A stretch of DNA of 64,000 nucleotides from Paenibacillus barcinonensis (GCF_003217495.1 NZ_QJSW01000027.1:1-64000); one strand, 5' to 3'; positions 43,234 through 51,831 are shown, counted from the first letter of the stretch. The notes: generated by a model not told the origin, from the letters alone. Made by a program: numbers and translations.

Positions 43234-44187
43234 TTATTCAATTTCGAACAGCTTGCTGATGGACAATTCCTCATGAACACGGATAATCGCTTCCCCAAGC
43301 AATGGCGCTACAGACAACACTTTGAGCTTGCTTGTCGGATTGGCGTGTGTAATTGGAATCGTATCTGTGACGATGACTTCCTTCAGCGGTGCATTCTCCA
43401 GACGCTCCATTGCAGGCCCAGACAATACCGGGTGAGTACAGCAAGCGTATACTTCCTTCACGCCGCCCTCCATCAAAGCATTGGCTCCCAGTACAATCGT
43501 TCCGGCAGTATCAATGATGTCATCAATCAGAATCGCTGTTTTTCCTTCGATGTTACCGATAATGTTCATCACTTCACTGACATTCGGCTCTGGACGACGC
43601 TTGTCAATAATCGCGAGTGGCGCATTCAGGAAATCAGCCAGCTTCCGCGCACGTACGACACCACCGTGGTCAGGTGACACAACAACCGGGTTTTCAATCT
43701 GTTTCGAGCGGAAATATTGTGCCAGGATCGGCACTCCAAGCAAATGGTCAACCGGAATATCGAAAAATCCTTGAATCTGCATCGCATGCAGGTCCATCGC
43801 AATCACACGAGTTGCCCCGGCTTTTTCAATCAGATTAGCAACCAGCTTCGCCGTAATCGGGTCACGCGAACGTGCTTTACGGTCTTGACGTGCATAGCCA
43901 TAATACGGAATTACAACGTTAATTGTTTTGGCAGATGCACGTTTCAGTGCATCAATCATGACGAGCATTTCCATCAGGTTGTCATTAACCGGCAAGCAAG
44001 TGGACTGTACGATGTATACGTGACAGCCGCGAACACTCTCGGAGAGCTTCACTTGAATCTCGCCATCGCTAAAGCTGGTTGTATGAGATTCACCCATAGG
44101 AATCCCGATATAGTCAGCAATTTGATGGGCAAGCTTGGGGTTAGAATTGCAAGTAAATATTTTTAGTTTCGAGTCAAAATAAGTCAT
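43234..44187 (-). CDS. prs: ribose-phosphate pyrophosphokinase (PRPP synthase)
   Basis: The 317-residue class I enzyme makes PRPP from ribose 5-phosphate and ATP. It shows SDGEIQVKLSESVRG, IPYYGYARQDRKARSRDPI, the PRPP/ribose-phosphate loop AILIDDIIDTAGTI and flexible-loop residues. GGAGGG precedes the ATG by ten bases. Its product serves hpt, nadC and purine synthesis regulated by purR nearby. Confidence 0.98.
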   Translation of the reverse strand: MTYFDSKLKIFTCNSNPKLAHQIADYIGIPMGESHTTSFSDGEIQVKLSESVRGCHVYIVQSTCLPVNDNLMEMLVMIDALKRASAKTINVVIPYYGYARQDRKARSRDPITAKLVANLIEKAGATRVIAMDLHAMQIQGFFDIPVDHLLGVPILAQYFRSKQIENPVVVSPDHGGVVRARKLADFLNAPLAIIDKRRPEPNVSEVMNIIGNIEGKTAILIDDIIDTAGTIVLGANALMEGGVKEVYACCTHPVLSGPAMERLENAPLKEVIVTDTIPITHANPTSKLKVLSVAPLLGEAIIRVHEELSISKLFEIE

Positions 44188-44245
44188 AAAATAAAAACCC
44201 TCCGTGCTGGTTCATTGGAATCTATAAGCGTCTGCGACATGTCGG

Positions 44246-44268
44246 CACCTCCCGTATACCGGGAGGTG
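44246..44268 (-). other. strong intercistronic hairpin between glmU and prs
   Basis: CACCTCCCG (44246-44254) and CGGGAGGTG (44260-44268) form a nine-bp stem with a five-base loop and no T-run, so it is not a typical terminator. It may mark an RNA processing point or stabilise the glmU end of the transcript. Function is inferred. Confidence 0.55.
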
Positions 44269-44285
44269 GTGGTTATCAAAACCCT

Positions 44286-45686
44286 TTATTCGGGTTTAGC
44301 GTTTTGTTTCTTGGCTTTGGCACGCCCGCGGATTTTTTCCGCGTAACCGGCCTTGTTCTCCTGACGTGCACGAGCAATCGCCAGATCATTCTCAGGAACG
44401 GAATGTGTAACCGTGGAGCCCGCAACAACATATGCACCTTTACCAACTGTAATCGGCGCAATCAGATTGACATTACTGCCTACAAAGGCATTATCTTCAA
44501 TCGTTGTCACAGCTTTATTATAACCATCATAATTGACCGTTATTGCTCCGCAACCTACATTTACGTTCTTGCCTACCTGTGCATCCCCAATATAACTAAG
44601 ATGGGACACTTTGGAGCCTTCATCAATTGTAGCATTTTTCACTTCGACAAAGTCACCAATTTTTACGTTTCGGCCTAATTTTGTACCTGGACGCAAATTA
44701 GCAAATGGGCCTACCGTTGCATCGGGACCAATCTCTGACTTGGACACCACGGAATGTTTGATCGCTGCACCATCTTGTATGATGCTGTCCTCGATATCCG
44801 CATGGGGGCCAATATGGCAGGCTGCGCCGATAGATGTAGTACCTTTAAGAACGGTTCCCGGATACAATACTGTATCTGCTCCAATCGTAACATCTGCTCC
44901 GATATATGTCGATGACGGATCAATGATTGTTACACCATTCAGCATATGACGCACGGCCAGACGTTCACGCATATATGCTTCTGCTTGTGAAAGTGCAAGT
45001 CTGTCATTAACTCCGATGGACTCTGCAATATCATCAGACATATACGCCTCAACCACTTCACCTTCATTTTTGAAGATGCCGATCACGTCTGTCAGATAAT
45101 ACTCGCCTTGAGCGTTCTGGTTCGTTACCTTCTCCAGTGCTGCAAACAGCTTGGCATTATCGAAGCAGTACGTGCCTGTATTAATCTCCTTAACAGCATC
45201 CTCCTGTGGTGTGCAATCCTTCTGCTCTACGATCCGCTGAACGGAACCGTCTTCGCCGCGGATAACACGTCCATATCCTTTAGGTTGTTCAAGCTCAGCG
45301 GTAAGTACTGTTGCAGCTGCTCCGTTTTCCTCATGCAGCTTCATCAAACCTTCCAGCGTTTCACTTGTAACGAGCGGAGTATCACCACAAACCACAATGG
45401 TTGATCCACTTTCATTGCCAAGCAGCGATTTCACCTGCTTCACGGCATGTCCCGTACCAAGCTGTTCCGCCTGTAGCGCGTACTCTGCTCTGGAACCTAA
45501 AAATGACTGCACCGCTTCGGCTCCATGTCCGACAACAACCACACTGCGTTCCACGCCTGCGCGAAGTGCTGCATCCAGCACATGTCCGACCATAGGTTTA
45601 CCACATACGGGATGCAGCACTTTGTACAATTTCGATTTCATTCGTTTGCCCTGACCTGCGGCCAGAACAATTGCCATGCGTTTCAA
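44286..45686 (-). CDS. glmU: bifunctional UDP-N-acetylglucosamine pyrophosphorylase / glucosamine-1-phosphate acetyltransferase
   Basis: The 466-residue enzyme makes UDP-GlcNAc. The N-terminal uridyltransferase has LAAGQGKRMKSKLYKVLHPVCGKPM and GDTPL; the C-terminal half is a left-handed beta-helix of hexapeptide repeats with GDFVEVKN and GCGAITVNYDG. The start is TTG at 45686 with AGGAGG nine bases upstream, giving MKRMAIVLAAGQG as in homologues; upstream frames to 45743 are rejected. C-terminus is Lys/Arg-rich. Confidence 0.97.
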   Translation of the reverse strand: MKRMAIVLAAGQGKRMKSKLYKVLHPVCGKPMVGHVLDAALRAGVERSVVVVGHGAEAVQSFLGSRAEYALQAEQLGTGHAVKQVKSLLGNESGSTIVVCGDTPLVTSETLEGLMKLHEENGAAATVLTAELEQPKGYGRVIRGEDGSVQRIVEQKDCTPQEDAVKEINTGTYCFDNAKLFAALEKVTNQNAQGEYYLTDVIGIFKNEGEVVEAYMSDDIAESIGVNDRLALSQAEAYMRERLAVRHMLNGVTIIDPSSTYIGADVTIGADTVLYPGTVLKGTTSIGAACHIGPHADIEDSIIQDGAAIKHSVVSKSEIGPDATVGPFANLRPGTKLGRNVKIGDFVEVKNATIDEGSKVSHLSYIGDAQVGKNVNVGCGAITVNYDGYNKAVTTIEDNAFVGSNVNLIAPITVGKGAYVVAGSTVTHSVPENDLAIARARQENKAGYAEKIRGRAKAKKQNAKPE

Positions 45687-45973
45687 AATTAACGACCTCC
45701 TGTTCTGAAAATCCCCTTGGATTCTGTATCCTATTGTCTCCAAGTGAGTATCGTTCAGCCGGCTTCAAGCCGGTTTTGTTCATCGCCTGCTGACGCTGTA
45801 ATCACGCATAACAACGCAGTCACAAGCAACTCGTGACTTCAATGTAACGCCGTGTGCCTTGCGGGCTAAACTGAATCCCAACGATTCCTGAGATGCCGCT
45901 CTGCAACCAAACGCAATATGCGCTCTGGTCCTCTTTTGAATAAACTCAATACTGAATATATCTTATTCCGGTC
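45687..45973 (-). other. long leader region of glmU
   Basis: About 290 bp between the spoVG terminator and glmU contain small hairpins on the transcribed strand: AGTCAC...GTGACT near 45818-45839 and ACCGGCTTGAAGCCGGCT near 45758-45777. No gene, no intrinsic terminator before glmU and no known riboswitch were recognised. Confidence 0.4.
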
Positions 45974-46010
45974 AAAAAGAAAAGAGAGCCATAAGACATG
46001 GCTCTCTTTT
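45974..46010 (-). terminator. spoVG terminator
   Basis: AAAAGAGAGCCAT (45980-45992) pairs with ATGGCTCTCTTTT (45998-46010) around a five-base loop, followed on the minus strand by CTTTTT. Confidence 0.9.
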
Positions 46011-46032
46011 CCTTCGAACCCCAATAATGTTC

Positions 46033-46317
46033 TCAGGCACCTTCTTCAATGACTTCTTCCTCAGTCGCTGCACGATCATACTCAGTTAGTACTGCTGCCT
46101 GAATCTTTTCACGCGTACCGGAAGAGATCGGGTGGGCGATATCACGGAACTCTCCGTCAGGAGTCCGCTTGCTCGGCATTGCAACAAACATTCCGTTGTT
46201 ACCATCGATGACACGAATGTCATGTACGACAAATTCATTATCGATGGTAATGGATGCGATAGCCTTCATTCTCCCTTCCGAGTTAACGCGGCGGAGTCTG
46301 ACATCCGTAATTTGCAT
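46033..46317 (-). CDS. spoVG: RNA-binding regulatory protein SpoVG
   Basis: This 94-residue protein (MQITDVRLRRVNSEGRMKAIASI, HDIRVIDGNNGMFVAMPSKR) is highly conserved with B. subtilis SpoVG, which affects septation and cortex formation. The ATG at 46317 has AGGTGGTG nine bases upstream. A sigma-H-like promoter lies 40 bp upstream. The adjacent yabJ gene of B. subtilis is missing here. Confidence 0.97.
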   Translation of the reverse strand: MQITDVRLRRVNSEGRMKAIASITIDNEFVVHDIRVIDGNNGMFVAMPSKRTPDGEFRDIAHPISSGTREKIQAAVLTEYDRAATEEEVIEEGA

Positions 46318-46357
46318 GTGTGTGTTCACCACCTTTTTCCATCAGAACTTGGTGTAT

Positions 46358-46384
46358 AATTCCACACAGCCTATACGAACTCCT
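46358..46384 (-). promoter_or_regulatory. candidate sigma-H promoter of spoVG
   Basis: On the minus strand AGGAGTT (46378-46384) and GGAATT (46358-46363) are 14 bp apart, close to the classical sigma-H spoVG promoter of B. subtilis (AGGATTT, 13 bp, GGAATT). Confidence 0.6.
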
Positions 46385-46504
46385 TCTTTTATGACCATAA
46401 AAATATCCTAATATCAGGAATTTTTTTATTTAATACACAATTCGACAACGTTAGTGCCAGGTCGATGGAAAAGAACCTTTCCCGACATGTTATTCGCCAT
46501 GATT

Positions 46505-47332
46505 CTACAGGTCAAAATAGTTACCTGGCGAGACAGAAATGTGTCTGCTTTTCGCATCAACTGCTGTCAGCTTCGCGAGAGATACATAATCCGTCAGCAG
46601 ACGCTCCTCGGAGTCCACTGAACCCGACTCCACCAGCACGCCTACACCGGCTACCGTTGCATTAAACTCCGCAAGCAGATCAATCATACCTTGAACCGTC
46701 CCCCCGGCCTTCATGAAATCATCCACAATCAGCACACGGGAATGCTCTTTCATTGCACGGCGGGATAGGGACATGGTATGCAGACTTTTGTGGGACCCCG
46801 ACACATAATTAATACTTACGGCCGATCCCTCCGTAGCCTGATGGTCCCTGCGAACGAGCACAACAGGAAGGTTAAGCTGGGCTCCAGTCGCATATGCGAG
46901 CGGAATTCCCTTGGTTTCCACCGTCATGACTACATCAATGTTCATATCGCCAAAAGCCGTTGCAAAAATCTTGCCCGCTTCATTCATCAGAGCCGGCTGG
47001 CCCAGAAGGTCTGACATATACAGATAACCTCCCGGCAAAATCCGGTCCGGCTGTGCAAGCTGTGTAGACAGACGCTCAGCAAAAGCAAGAGCATGCTCCA
47101 CAGGCACCTTCGGAATCCACTTCACTCCACCGGCAGCTCCTGCCAGTGTATGCAGTTCTCCTGACCCACCTTCTTCGAACACTTCCTTAATAATGGCCAG
47201 ATCCTCACTGATTGACGACTTGGCAGCACCATAACGTTCGGCAAATGTGGTGAGCGGAATCACCGTATGTGGTCTCGACAATAAGTATTGCGTCATTTCA
47301 ACCAGCCTTGCGCTTCGTTTTAACTTCTTCAC
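46505..47332 (-). CDS. purR: purine operon repressor PurR
   Basis: The 275-residue repressor has an N-terminal winged helix (about 1-73: RLVEMTQYLLSRPHTVIPLTTFAERYGAAKSSISEDLAIIKEVFE) and a phosphoribosyltransferase-like domain with RVLIVDDFMKAGGTVQGM, which senses PRPP. It represses purine synthesis genes when PRPP is low. It lies between ispE and spoVG as in B. subtilis, and prs and hpt are in the same window. Confidence 0.97.
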   Translation of the reverse strand: MKKLKRSARLVEMTQYLLSRPHTVIPLTTFAERYGAAKSSISEDLAIIKEVFEEGGSGELHTLAGAAGGVKWIPKVPVEHALAFAERLSTQLAQPDRILPGGYLYMSDLLGQPALMNEAGKIFATAFGDMNIDVVMTVETKGIPLAYATGAQLNLPVVLVRRDHQATEGSAVSINYVSGSHKSLHTMSLSRRAMKEHSRVLIVDDFMKAGGTVQGMIDLLAEFNATVAGVGVLVESGSVDSEERLLTDYVSLAKLTAVDAKSRHISVSPGNYFDL

Positions 47333-47429
47333 AGAGATCCATCCTCACGATCACGGAAACATCCAAATCCGAATAATTATTTAAAAATATACCACCTTTA
47401 TACGTGTTTGTACATTATAAAAGTAAATT

Positions 47430-48293
47430 TCACGTCAACATCCGTACAGCGTAAACTTCTTTACAGAAGCCACGAAGGCCGTTATAAATCCGGGCCACTT
47501 TGGATTCCTTCGACACAAGTCCAAATACGGTTGGGCCACTACCGGACATCAGCACCCCGTCTGCACCAAGACGAATCATCGCATTTTTGAGATGCTGCAC
47601 CTCCGGGTACAGCTTCAAGGTCACATCCTCCAGCACGTTGCCCATCTGACTGCAGACCTCTGTGAAGGATTGATTGCGAATCGCCTGCTCCATTTTGGCG
47701 GCACTAGGATGCCGAACAATCTTGTCGCTGCGAAAACGTCCATATACATCTGCGGTCGACACATTGATTGGAGGTTTGGCTAAAATAACCCAGCACTGCG
47801 GCGGATTAGGTATAGGGGTCAGCTTCTCGCCCCGTCCTGTTGCAAGCGCCGTACCACCTGTAATACAGAACGGCACATCTGACCCCAGCTCGGCACCCAG
47901 TTCCTGCAATTCCTGATCTGGAATGTTCAGCCGCCACAGACGGTTCAAGCCGCGAAGTGCTGCTGCTGCATCACTGCTTCCACCGGCAAGACCGGCAGCC
48001 ACCGGAATTTTTTTGTCGAGATGAATATGAACCCCTGTACGTACGTTGTAACGCTCCTTGATTAGTCTGGCTGCCTGAAAAGCCAGATTCTTCTCGTCCA
48101 GCGGGATATATCCTGCCTGACTGGAGATCACAATGGTATCACGCGGTAGTTCCGACATCTCAAGCCGATCAGCCAGATCCACCATCGTCATGATCATTTC
48201 AACTTCATGAAATCCATCACTTCTTTTATGTAGGACATCCAACATCAAATTAATTTTAGCTGGCGCTTTTTCGTAAATTTTCAAGGCGTTCAC
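47430..48293 (-). CDS. ispE: 4-diphosphocytidyl-2-C-methyl-D-erythritol kinase
   Basis: This 287-residue GHMP kinase performs the fourth step of the MEP isoprenoid pathway. It has APAKINLMLDVLHKRSDGFHEVEMIM, the ATP loop KKIPVAAGLAGGSSDAAAALRGL and LMSGSGPTVFGL. The start is GTG with AAGGTGAGG upstream. The conserved YabH position is next to purR. Confidence 0.97.
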   Translation of the reverse strand: MNALKIYEKAPAKINLMLDVLHKRSDGFHEVEMIMTMVDLADRLEMSELPRDTIVISSQAGYIPLDEKNLAFQAARLIKERYNVRTGVHIHLDKKIPVAAGLAGGSSDAAAALRGLNRLWRLNIPDQELQELGAELGSDVPFCITGGTALATGRGEKLTPIPNPPQCWVILAKPPINVSTADVYGRFRSDKIVRHPSAAKMEQAIRNQSFTEVCSQMGNVLEDVTLKLYPEVQHLKNAMIRLGADGVLMSGSGPTVFGLVSKESKVARIYNGLRGFCKEVYAVRMLT

Positions 48294-48381
48294 CCGTCCT
48301 CACCTTTTCCCTAAGACAACTTAACATATTATATCAAAATGGGACTGTCAAGTCATTTCTATTCCGCATCTACGGGGAAAA

Positions 48382-48413
48382 AGCGGGGTATCCCAGATGA
48401 AATATTCCCCGCT
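48382..48413 (-). terminator. sspF terminator
   Basis: AGCGGGG (48382-48388) pairs with CCCCGCT (48407-48413) across an 18-base loop, followed on the minus strand by TTTTT, about 20 nt past the sspF stop. Confidence 0.8.
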
Positions 48414-48434
48414 CTCCAATCTGATGAACACTGA

Positions 48435-48614
48435 CTACGATTTACGCGCTGCCTGCTCGGCCATCTGAATAGCCCGCTTCACCATGTTACCGGCATCCTT
48501 GGCCTTGATACCGCCCCAGCCCTCCCGCTGGACAGTATCATAGAAGCCGAGATCCTTCGCCAGCTCATACTTCAGTTCCTCCGACATGACACTCCTTCTT
48601 CTGCCACGACTCAT
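48435..48614 (-). CDS. sspF: small acid-soluble spore protein, SspF/alpha-beta type
   Basis: This 59-codon gene reads MSRGRRRSVMSEELKYELAKD, then LGFYDTVQREGWGGIKAKDAGNM and a VKRAIQMAEQ end: a complete alpha/beta SASP domain, with the germination-protease-like EELKYELA region and the GWGxI...DAGN DNA-binding segment. It should coat DNA in the forespore. The ATG at 48614 has AGGAGG seven bases upstream. Its place between veg and ispE is that of B. subtilis sspF. It is short enough to be missed by length filters. Confidence 0.95.
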   Translation of the reverse strand: MSRGRRRSVMSEELKYELAKDLGFYDTVQREGWGGIKAKDAGNMVKRAIQMAEQAARKS

Positions 48615-48797
48615 GAATGATCCTCCTCCATCGGTTAAGTGATATGTTATCGAGGTGATAAGGCCGTTCTAAATCCCGAAAAGCAGTAATCCCCAGGTCC
48701 TGATCTGCCTGATATAAGATTGAGGTATCTCTCCATGACCTGTTCCGTTAGTATGCCGTTCCTGAACGATCATCATTCTTTGATTATCGCCGCATAT

Positions 48798-48829
48798 AAA
48801 AAGCGGCCCACCCTCTAGGGGTGAGCCGC
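48798..48829 (-). terminator. veg terminator
   Basis: GCGGCCCACCC (48803-48813) pairs with GGGTGAGCCGC (48819-48829) with one internal mismatch, followed on the minus strand by TTTTTATAT. Confidence 0.85.
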
Positions 48830-48843
48830 CTGTAAACCGATGC

Positions 48844-49116
48844 TTACGTCTCCATAAAGGAGTTCGTCTCGCTGCCAGGATCAAAAACCATGACCTCTAC
48901 AGACTCCGTAAGTATATCCGCATAACTGTATGATACTCGCTTGAAGGTTTCTTGCTCTTCATCAAGCTTTACAATAAAAACAGAAGGGTACGTTTCTTCC
49001 AATACACCTGTACGCTCAATTGTCTTACGGCGGCCACCATTAGCCCGCAGCGTAATTTTCTGACCAATATGTGCATCGAGATTGCGTTTGATATCCAACA
49101 GCGTATTTTTAGCCAT
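48844..49116 (-). CDS. veg: Veg protein
   Basis: The 90-residue protein (MAKNTLLDIKRNLDAHIGQKI, then TLRANGGRRKTIERTGVLEETYPSVF) belongs to the Veg/DUF1021 family, a small barrel-like protein that stimulates biofilm matrix genes through SinR in B. subtilis. Two strong tandem promoters precede it. The C-terminal 12 residues are less conserved. Confidence 0.96.
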   Translation of the reverse strand: MAKNTLLDIKRNLDAHIGQKITLRANGGRRKTIERTGVLEETYPSVFIVKLDEEQETFKRVSYSYADILTESVEVMVFDPGSETNSFMET

Positions 49117-49143
49117 TGTAGACGTCCACCTCTTTTCTTGTCC

Positions 49144-49172
49144 ATTATACCGTATTTTACAGTCATTGTCAA
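49144..49172 (-). promoter_or_regulatory. veg proximal promoter (perfect consensus)
   Basis: On the minus strand TTGACA (49167-49172) and TATAAT (49144-49149) are spaced by exactly 17 bp, a perfect sigma-A promoter. Confidence 0.9.
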
Positions 49173-49185
49173 ATCAAAGCTAAAT

Positions 49186-49215
49186 ATTATATCAGCAGTA
49201 AAAAGTTGTTGTCAA
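49186..49215 (-). promoter_or_regulatory. veg distal promoter (consensus hexamers)
   Basis: On the minus strand TTGACA (49210-49215) and TATAAT (49186-49191) are spaced by 18 bp, 43 bp upstream of the proximal promoter. Confidence 0.85.
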
Positions 49216-49232
49216 TGAATTTTTTCGCAAAT

Positions 49233-49252
49233 AAAAAAGCCCTTTTCAGGGC
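49233..49252 (-). terminator. yabG terminator
   Basis: On the minus strand GCCCT-GAAA-AGGGC is followed by six T residues; it ends yabG directly before the veg promoters. Confidence 0.88.
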
Positions 49253-49268
49253 CCTCTCTAAATCGACT

Positions 49269-50165
49269 TTATACTGCGGAAGGATTTACTTTTAATGTGG
49301 ATAAATCGTTGAGACCCGGCAAACCTACCCGGTAGCTGCCCTTGGTTTCTACACCACCTACACCTTGAATACCGCTGATTGTATTGTGCAGCACATCATT
49401 CATGTTCACAGTATCCCGAACAGACGTAAACGAAGCTTTGGCGGCCACGTAGACCGGATCGAGCGCATGGATGAGAATTCTGCCAGGAGAGCTGGCGAAA
49501 TTCGCACCCGCACGCAGCAATGCCTCAAAATGAGACTGACATGCTCCAGCAATAATAGTTAGGGCATCCAGATGTCGCTCATATTGCCTTGCCACTTGAA
49601 TAGCCGAGACAAAATTTTGCGAGTTTTTGTAGCTTCCAAGACTGTAGAGATCATAGGGCTGCCTTGTCTTTAATACACCGTCATGACCTGTGATCACCAC
49701 GATATCAGGACGAACTTTGGGTAGCAGTCGATATAGCGTATCTGCCATGGCAGATTCATGCACATATTGCCCTTCTGCAGGAACGCGAAGCTGCTCATAC
49801 AGGTTCATGCTCTTTTTCAGATAGTTCGGATCTCCATCCAGATGCAGCACCTTACCCGGCATTTCAAAATAAGCCGGTTCCTGCTGGGTAGCCCACTCCT
49901 GCATCAAACCTTCCCGATTACGTTCCGCCTGCTCCATCCGGTTCTGCTGCAGTCGTGAGAGCGTCTGGTGCGCTTTAATATGTGCCTGCCTTGTCTTCGC
50001 ATTCTGTGGTTCGTATGGAACCTGTATTAAATCGTCCACCGGGGAGTCTGCCATCAACCGGAACTCAGTCCCTTTAATGACCGCAGCATCCGTCTGAAGT
50101 CCCTCTACCCGAAAAGTCACATCGCCACCGTATGACTTCCGAACGACCAAGTCTCCGATATTCAT
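49269..50165 (-). CDS. yabG: sporulation-specific protease YabG
   Basis: The 298-residue protein matches the YabG family: IGDLVVRKSYGGDVTFRV, RPDIVVITGHDGVL and ACQSHFEALLRAGANFASSPGR, holding the conserved His/Cys thought to be catalytic. In B. subtilis it processes spore coat proteins (e.g. SpoIVA, SafA) late in sporulation. The ATG at 50165 is nine bases past GAGGTG and is preferred among several nearby starts. Confidence 0.94.
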   Translation of the reverse strand: MNIGDLVVRKSYGGDVTFRVEGLQTDAAVIKGTEFRLMADSPVDDLIQVPYEPQNAKTRQAHIKAHQTLSRLQQNRMEQAERNREGLMQEWATQQEPAYFEMPGKVLHLDGDPNYLKKSMNLYEQLRVPAEGQYVHESAMADTLYRLLPKVRPDIVVITGHDGVLKTRQPYDLYSLGSYKNSQNFVSAIQVARQYERHLDALTIIAGACQSHFEALLRAGANFASSPGRILIHALDPVYVAAKASFTSVRDTVNMNDVLHNTISGIQGVGGVETKGSYRVGLPGLNDLSTLKVNPSAV

Positions 50166-50223
50166 CAACATAATCACCTCTACCCCATCGTATGGGCAAA
50201 GACCCGGATTGGTTCATTCGAAT

Positions 50224-51126
50224 TTACAGACCGCCGCGAACCCCGGCTTCCCACATGACGGTGCTAAGGGTCGCATACTCCTGCAAGCTTAATGTTTCTC
50301 CGCGCCGAGCAGGCTGAATCCCTGCCTGTTCCAGCAGCTGATCTGCCTGCTCTCTGTTCTCCTTCGTGAAGAAGCGTGCTTTCAGATTGTTGGAGATTGT
50401 TTTCCTGCGCTGGGCAAAAGAAGCCTGTACGACCTCGAAATAATGCTTCTCGTTTGGAATCTGCACGGGCGGCTGCTCACGTACCTTCAGCTTAATTACC
50501 GCCGACTCTACGTTTGGCTGCGGGATAAATACAGTAGGCGGCACCACACAGACCAGTTCCGGCATACTGTAATACTGCACGGCAATGCTCAGACTGCCGT
50601 AATCCTTCGAGCCTGGTGCAGCTGCCATTCGTTCAGCCACTTCCTTCTGAATCATGACCACGATGCTGTCCACCGGCAGCTTTTCCTCCAGAAGCTTCAT
50701 CATAATCGGGGTCGTTACATAATAAGGCAGGTTTGCAACAACGCTGACTTTATCGACTGAAGCAAAGTCTGTCGCAAACAGCTCAGCCAGGTCCAGCTTA
50801 AGCACATCTCCGTGATGCACCCGTACATTCGGATAAGGCTCCATCACTTCTCCCAGAATCGGAAGCAGGCGCTGGTCAATCTCTACCGCCGTAACCGGAC
50901 CTGCAGCACGAGCCAGACGCTCTGTGAGCGCCCCAATGCCCGGCCCGATCTCCAGCGCACCCTTGGATTCATCCAGATCGGCTGCACCGACAATTTTATT
51001 CAGTATATTTTGGTCAATCAGAAAGTTCTGACCCAGACTTTTTTTGAAGGAGAATCCATGCTTCTGGATAATCTCCTTGGTACGTTTCGGTGTTGCTATT
51101 TCAATGGTTTGATCCATGTCCTTCAT
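50224..51126 (-). CDS. rsmA: 16S rRNA dimethyladenosine transferase (KsgA)
   Basis: RsmA dimethylates A1518/A1519 of 16S rRNA (E. coli numbering). The 300-residue protein has SLGQNFLIDQNIL, the SAM motif LEIGPGIGALT, the catalytic NLPYYVTTPI and C-terminal helical domain (AQRRKTISNNL). The ATG at 51126 follows the rnmV stop by four bases and has AAGGA ten bases upstream. Confidence 0.97.
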   Translation of the reverse strand: MKDMDQTIEIATPKRTKEIIQKHGFSFKKSLGQNFLIDQNILNKIVGAADLDESKGALEIGPGIGALTERLARAAGPVTAVEIDQRLLPILGEVMEPYPNVRVHHGDVLKLDLAELFATDFASVDKVSVVANLPYYVTTPIMMKLLEEKLPVDSIVVMIQKEVAERMAAAPGSKDYGSLSIAVQYYSMPELVCVVPPTVFIPQPNVESAVIKLKVREQPPVQIPNEKHYFEVVQASFAQRRKTISNNLKARFFTKENREQADQLLEQAGIQPARRGETLSLQEYATLSTVMWEAGVRGGL

Positions 51127-51130
51127 AAGT

Positions 51131-51676
51131 TCACATTCCTTCACGTTCAATTTGCGCCAGTGCAGCGGAGAACTCTTCTCTTGTGATCTGAAATACGCTC
51201 AGTCGTTTGTGGAACTGCTTGCCGTTACAGTATCCGATTCCGAGCAGATTGCCCATCTCCATCCGTCGTGCAGCCGCCTGTGGGTGAATAATCAGCCCCG
51301 CATCAATCAGATCCTCCCAATCAATAAGAGCAGGTGCACCCTCATAGGAAGTGTGTACGCGTGCCAGTGCATGACGAATGGCTTCTGGAGATGCATTCTC
51401 AACCCCAATATCGCCTTTACGCGTTGCATCTGCCTCTGGAATAAATGCATGCTTGCAGCCTGGAATCTTATTTGCAATAATTTTGCGGATTCGCTCTCCC
51501 GCATGATCGGGATCTGTCAGGATGATTACACCTCGTCTCTCCTGAGCAAGTGCGATTCGCTTCAGCACACGCTGATTAATTGCCGATCCCCCTGTTTCAA
51601 TCGTGTCTGCTTCAACCGCCCGGCGGATCGCTACTGTATCGTCACGACCTTCCACCACAATAACCTCTTTAATCAT
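51131..51676 (-). CDS. rnmV: ribonuclease M5
   Basis: RNase M5 matures 5S rRNA. The 181-residue protein has a Toprim domain (about 4-90) with VVEGRDD, the catalytic Glu, and LTDPDHAGERIR. Gene order yabE-rnmV-rsmA-yabG is as in B. subtilis, and the rRNA genes at the left end are its likely substrate source. Confidence 0.97.
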   Translation of the reverse strand: MIKEVIVVEGRDDTVAIRRAVEADTIETGGSAINQRVLKRIALAQERRGVIILTDPDHAGERIRKIIANKIPGCKHAFIPEADATRKGDIGVENASPEAIRHALARVHTSYEGAPALIDWEDLIDAGLIIHPQAAARRMEMGNLLGIGYCNGKQFHKRLSVFQITREEFSAALAQIEREGM

Positions 51677-51700
51677 GTTTCGTTTCTTCCTTTCTAACGC

Positions 51701-51725
51701 AAAAAGAAGAGGAGTATCCTCTTCT
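51701..51725 (-). terminator. terminator between yabE and rnmV, distal hairpin
   Basis: On the minus strand AGAAGAGGA-TAC-TCCTCTTCT is a nine-bp perfect stem followed by TTTT. Confidence 0.85.
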
Positions 51726-51733
51726 CTGCCAAA

Positions 51734-51767
51734 CGGCGGAGGAGACTGAATTCAGACCCCTCCGCCG
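51734..51767 (-). terminator. terminator after yabE, proximal hairpin
   Basis: CGGCGGAG (51734-51741) and CTCCGCCG (51760-51767) pair, with CTGAATTCAG inside, followed by TTTGG on the minus strand. Together with the next hairpin it forms a tandem stop for yabE. Confidence 0.65.
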
Positions 51768-51831
51768 CATATTCCGCATGAATCATTCATGCAACTATTT
51801 TATAGCATTCCCATTTCAAAGTAAAACGATT

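Noticed and set aside
45598..45783. 61-codon minus-strand frame at the glmU start
   Set aside because: It overlaps the glmU start in another frame and its site (AGCAGGCG) is weak; glmU itself has a clear TTG start.
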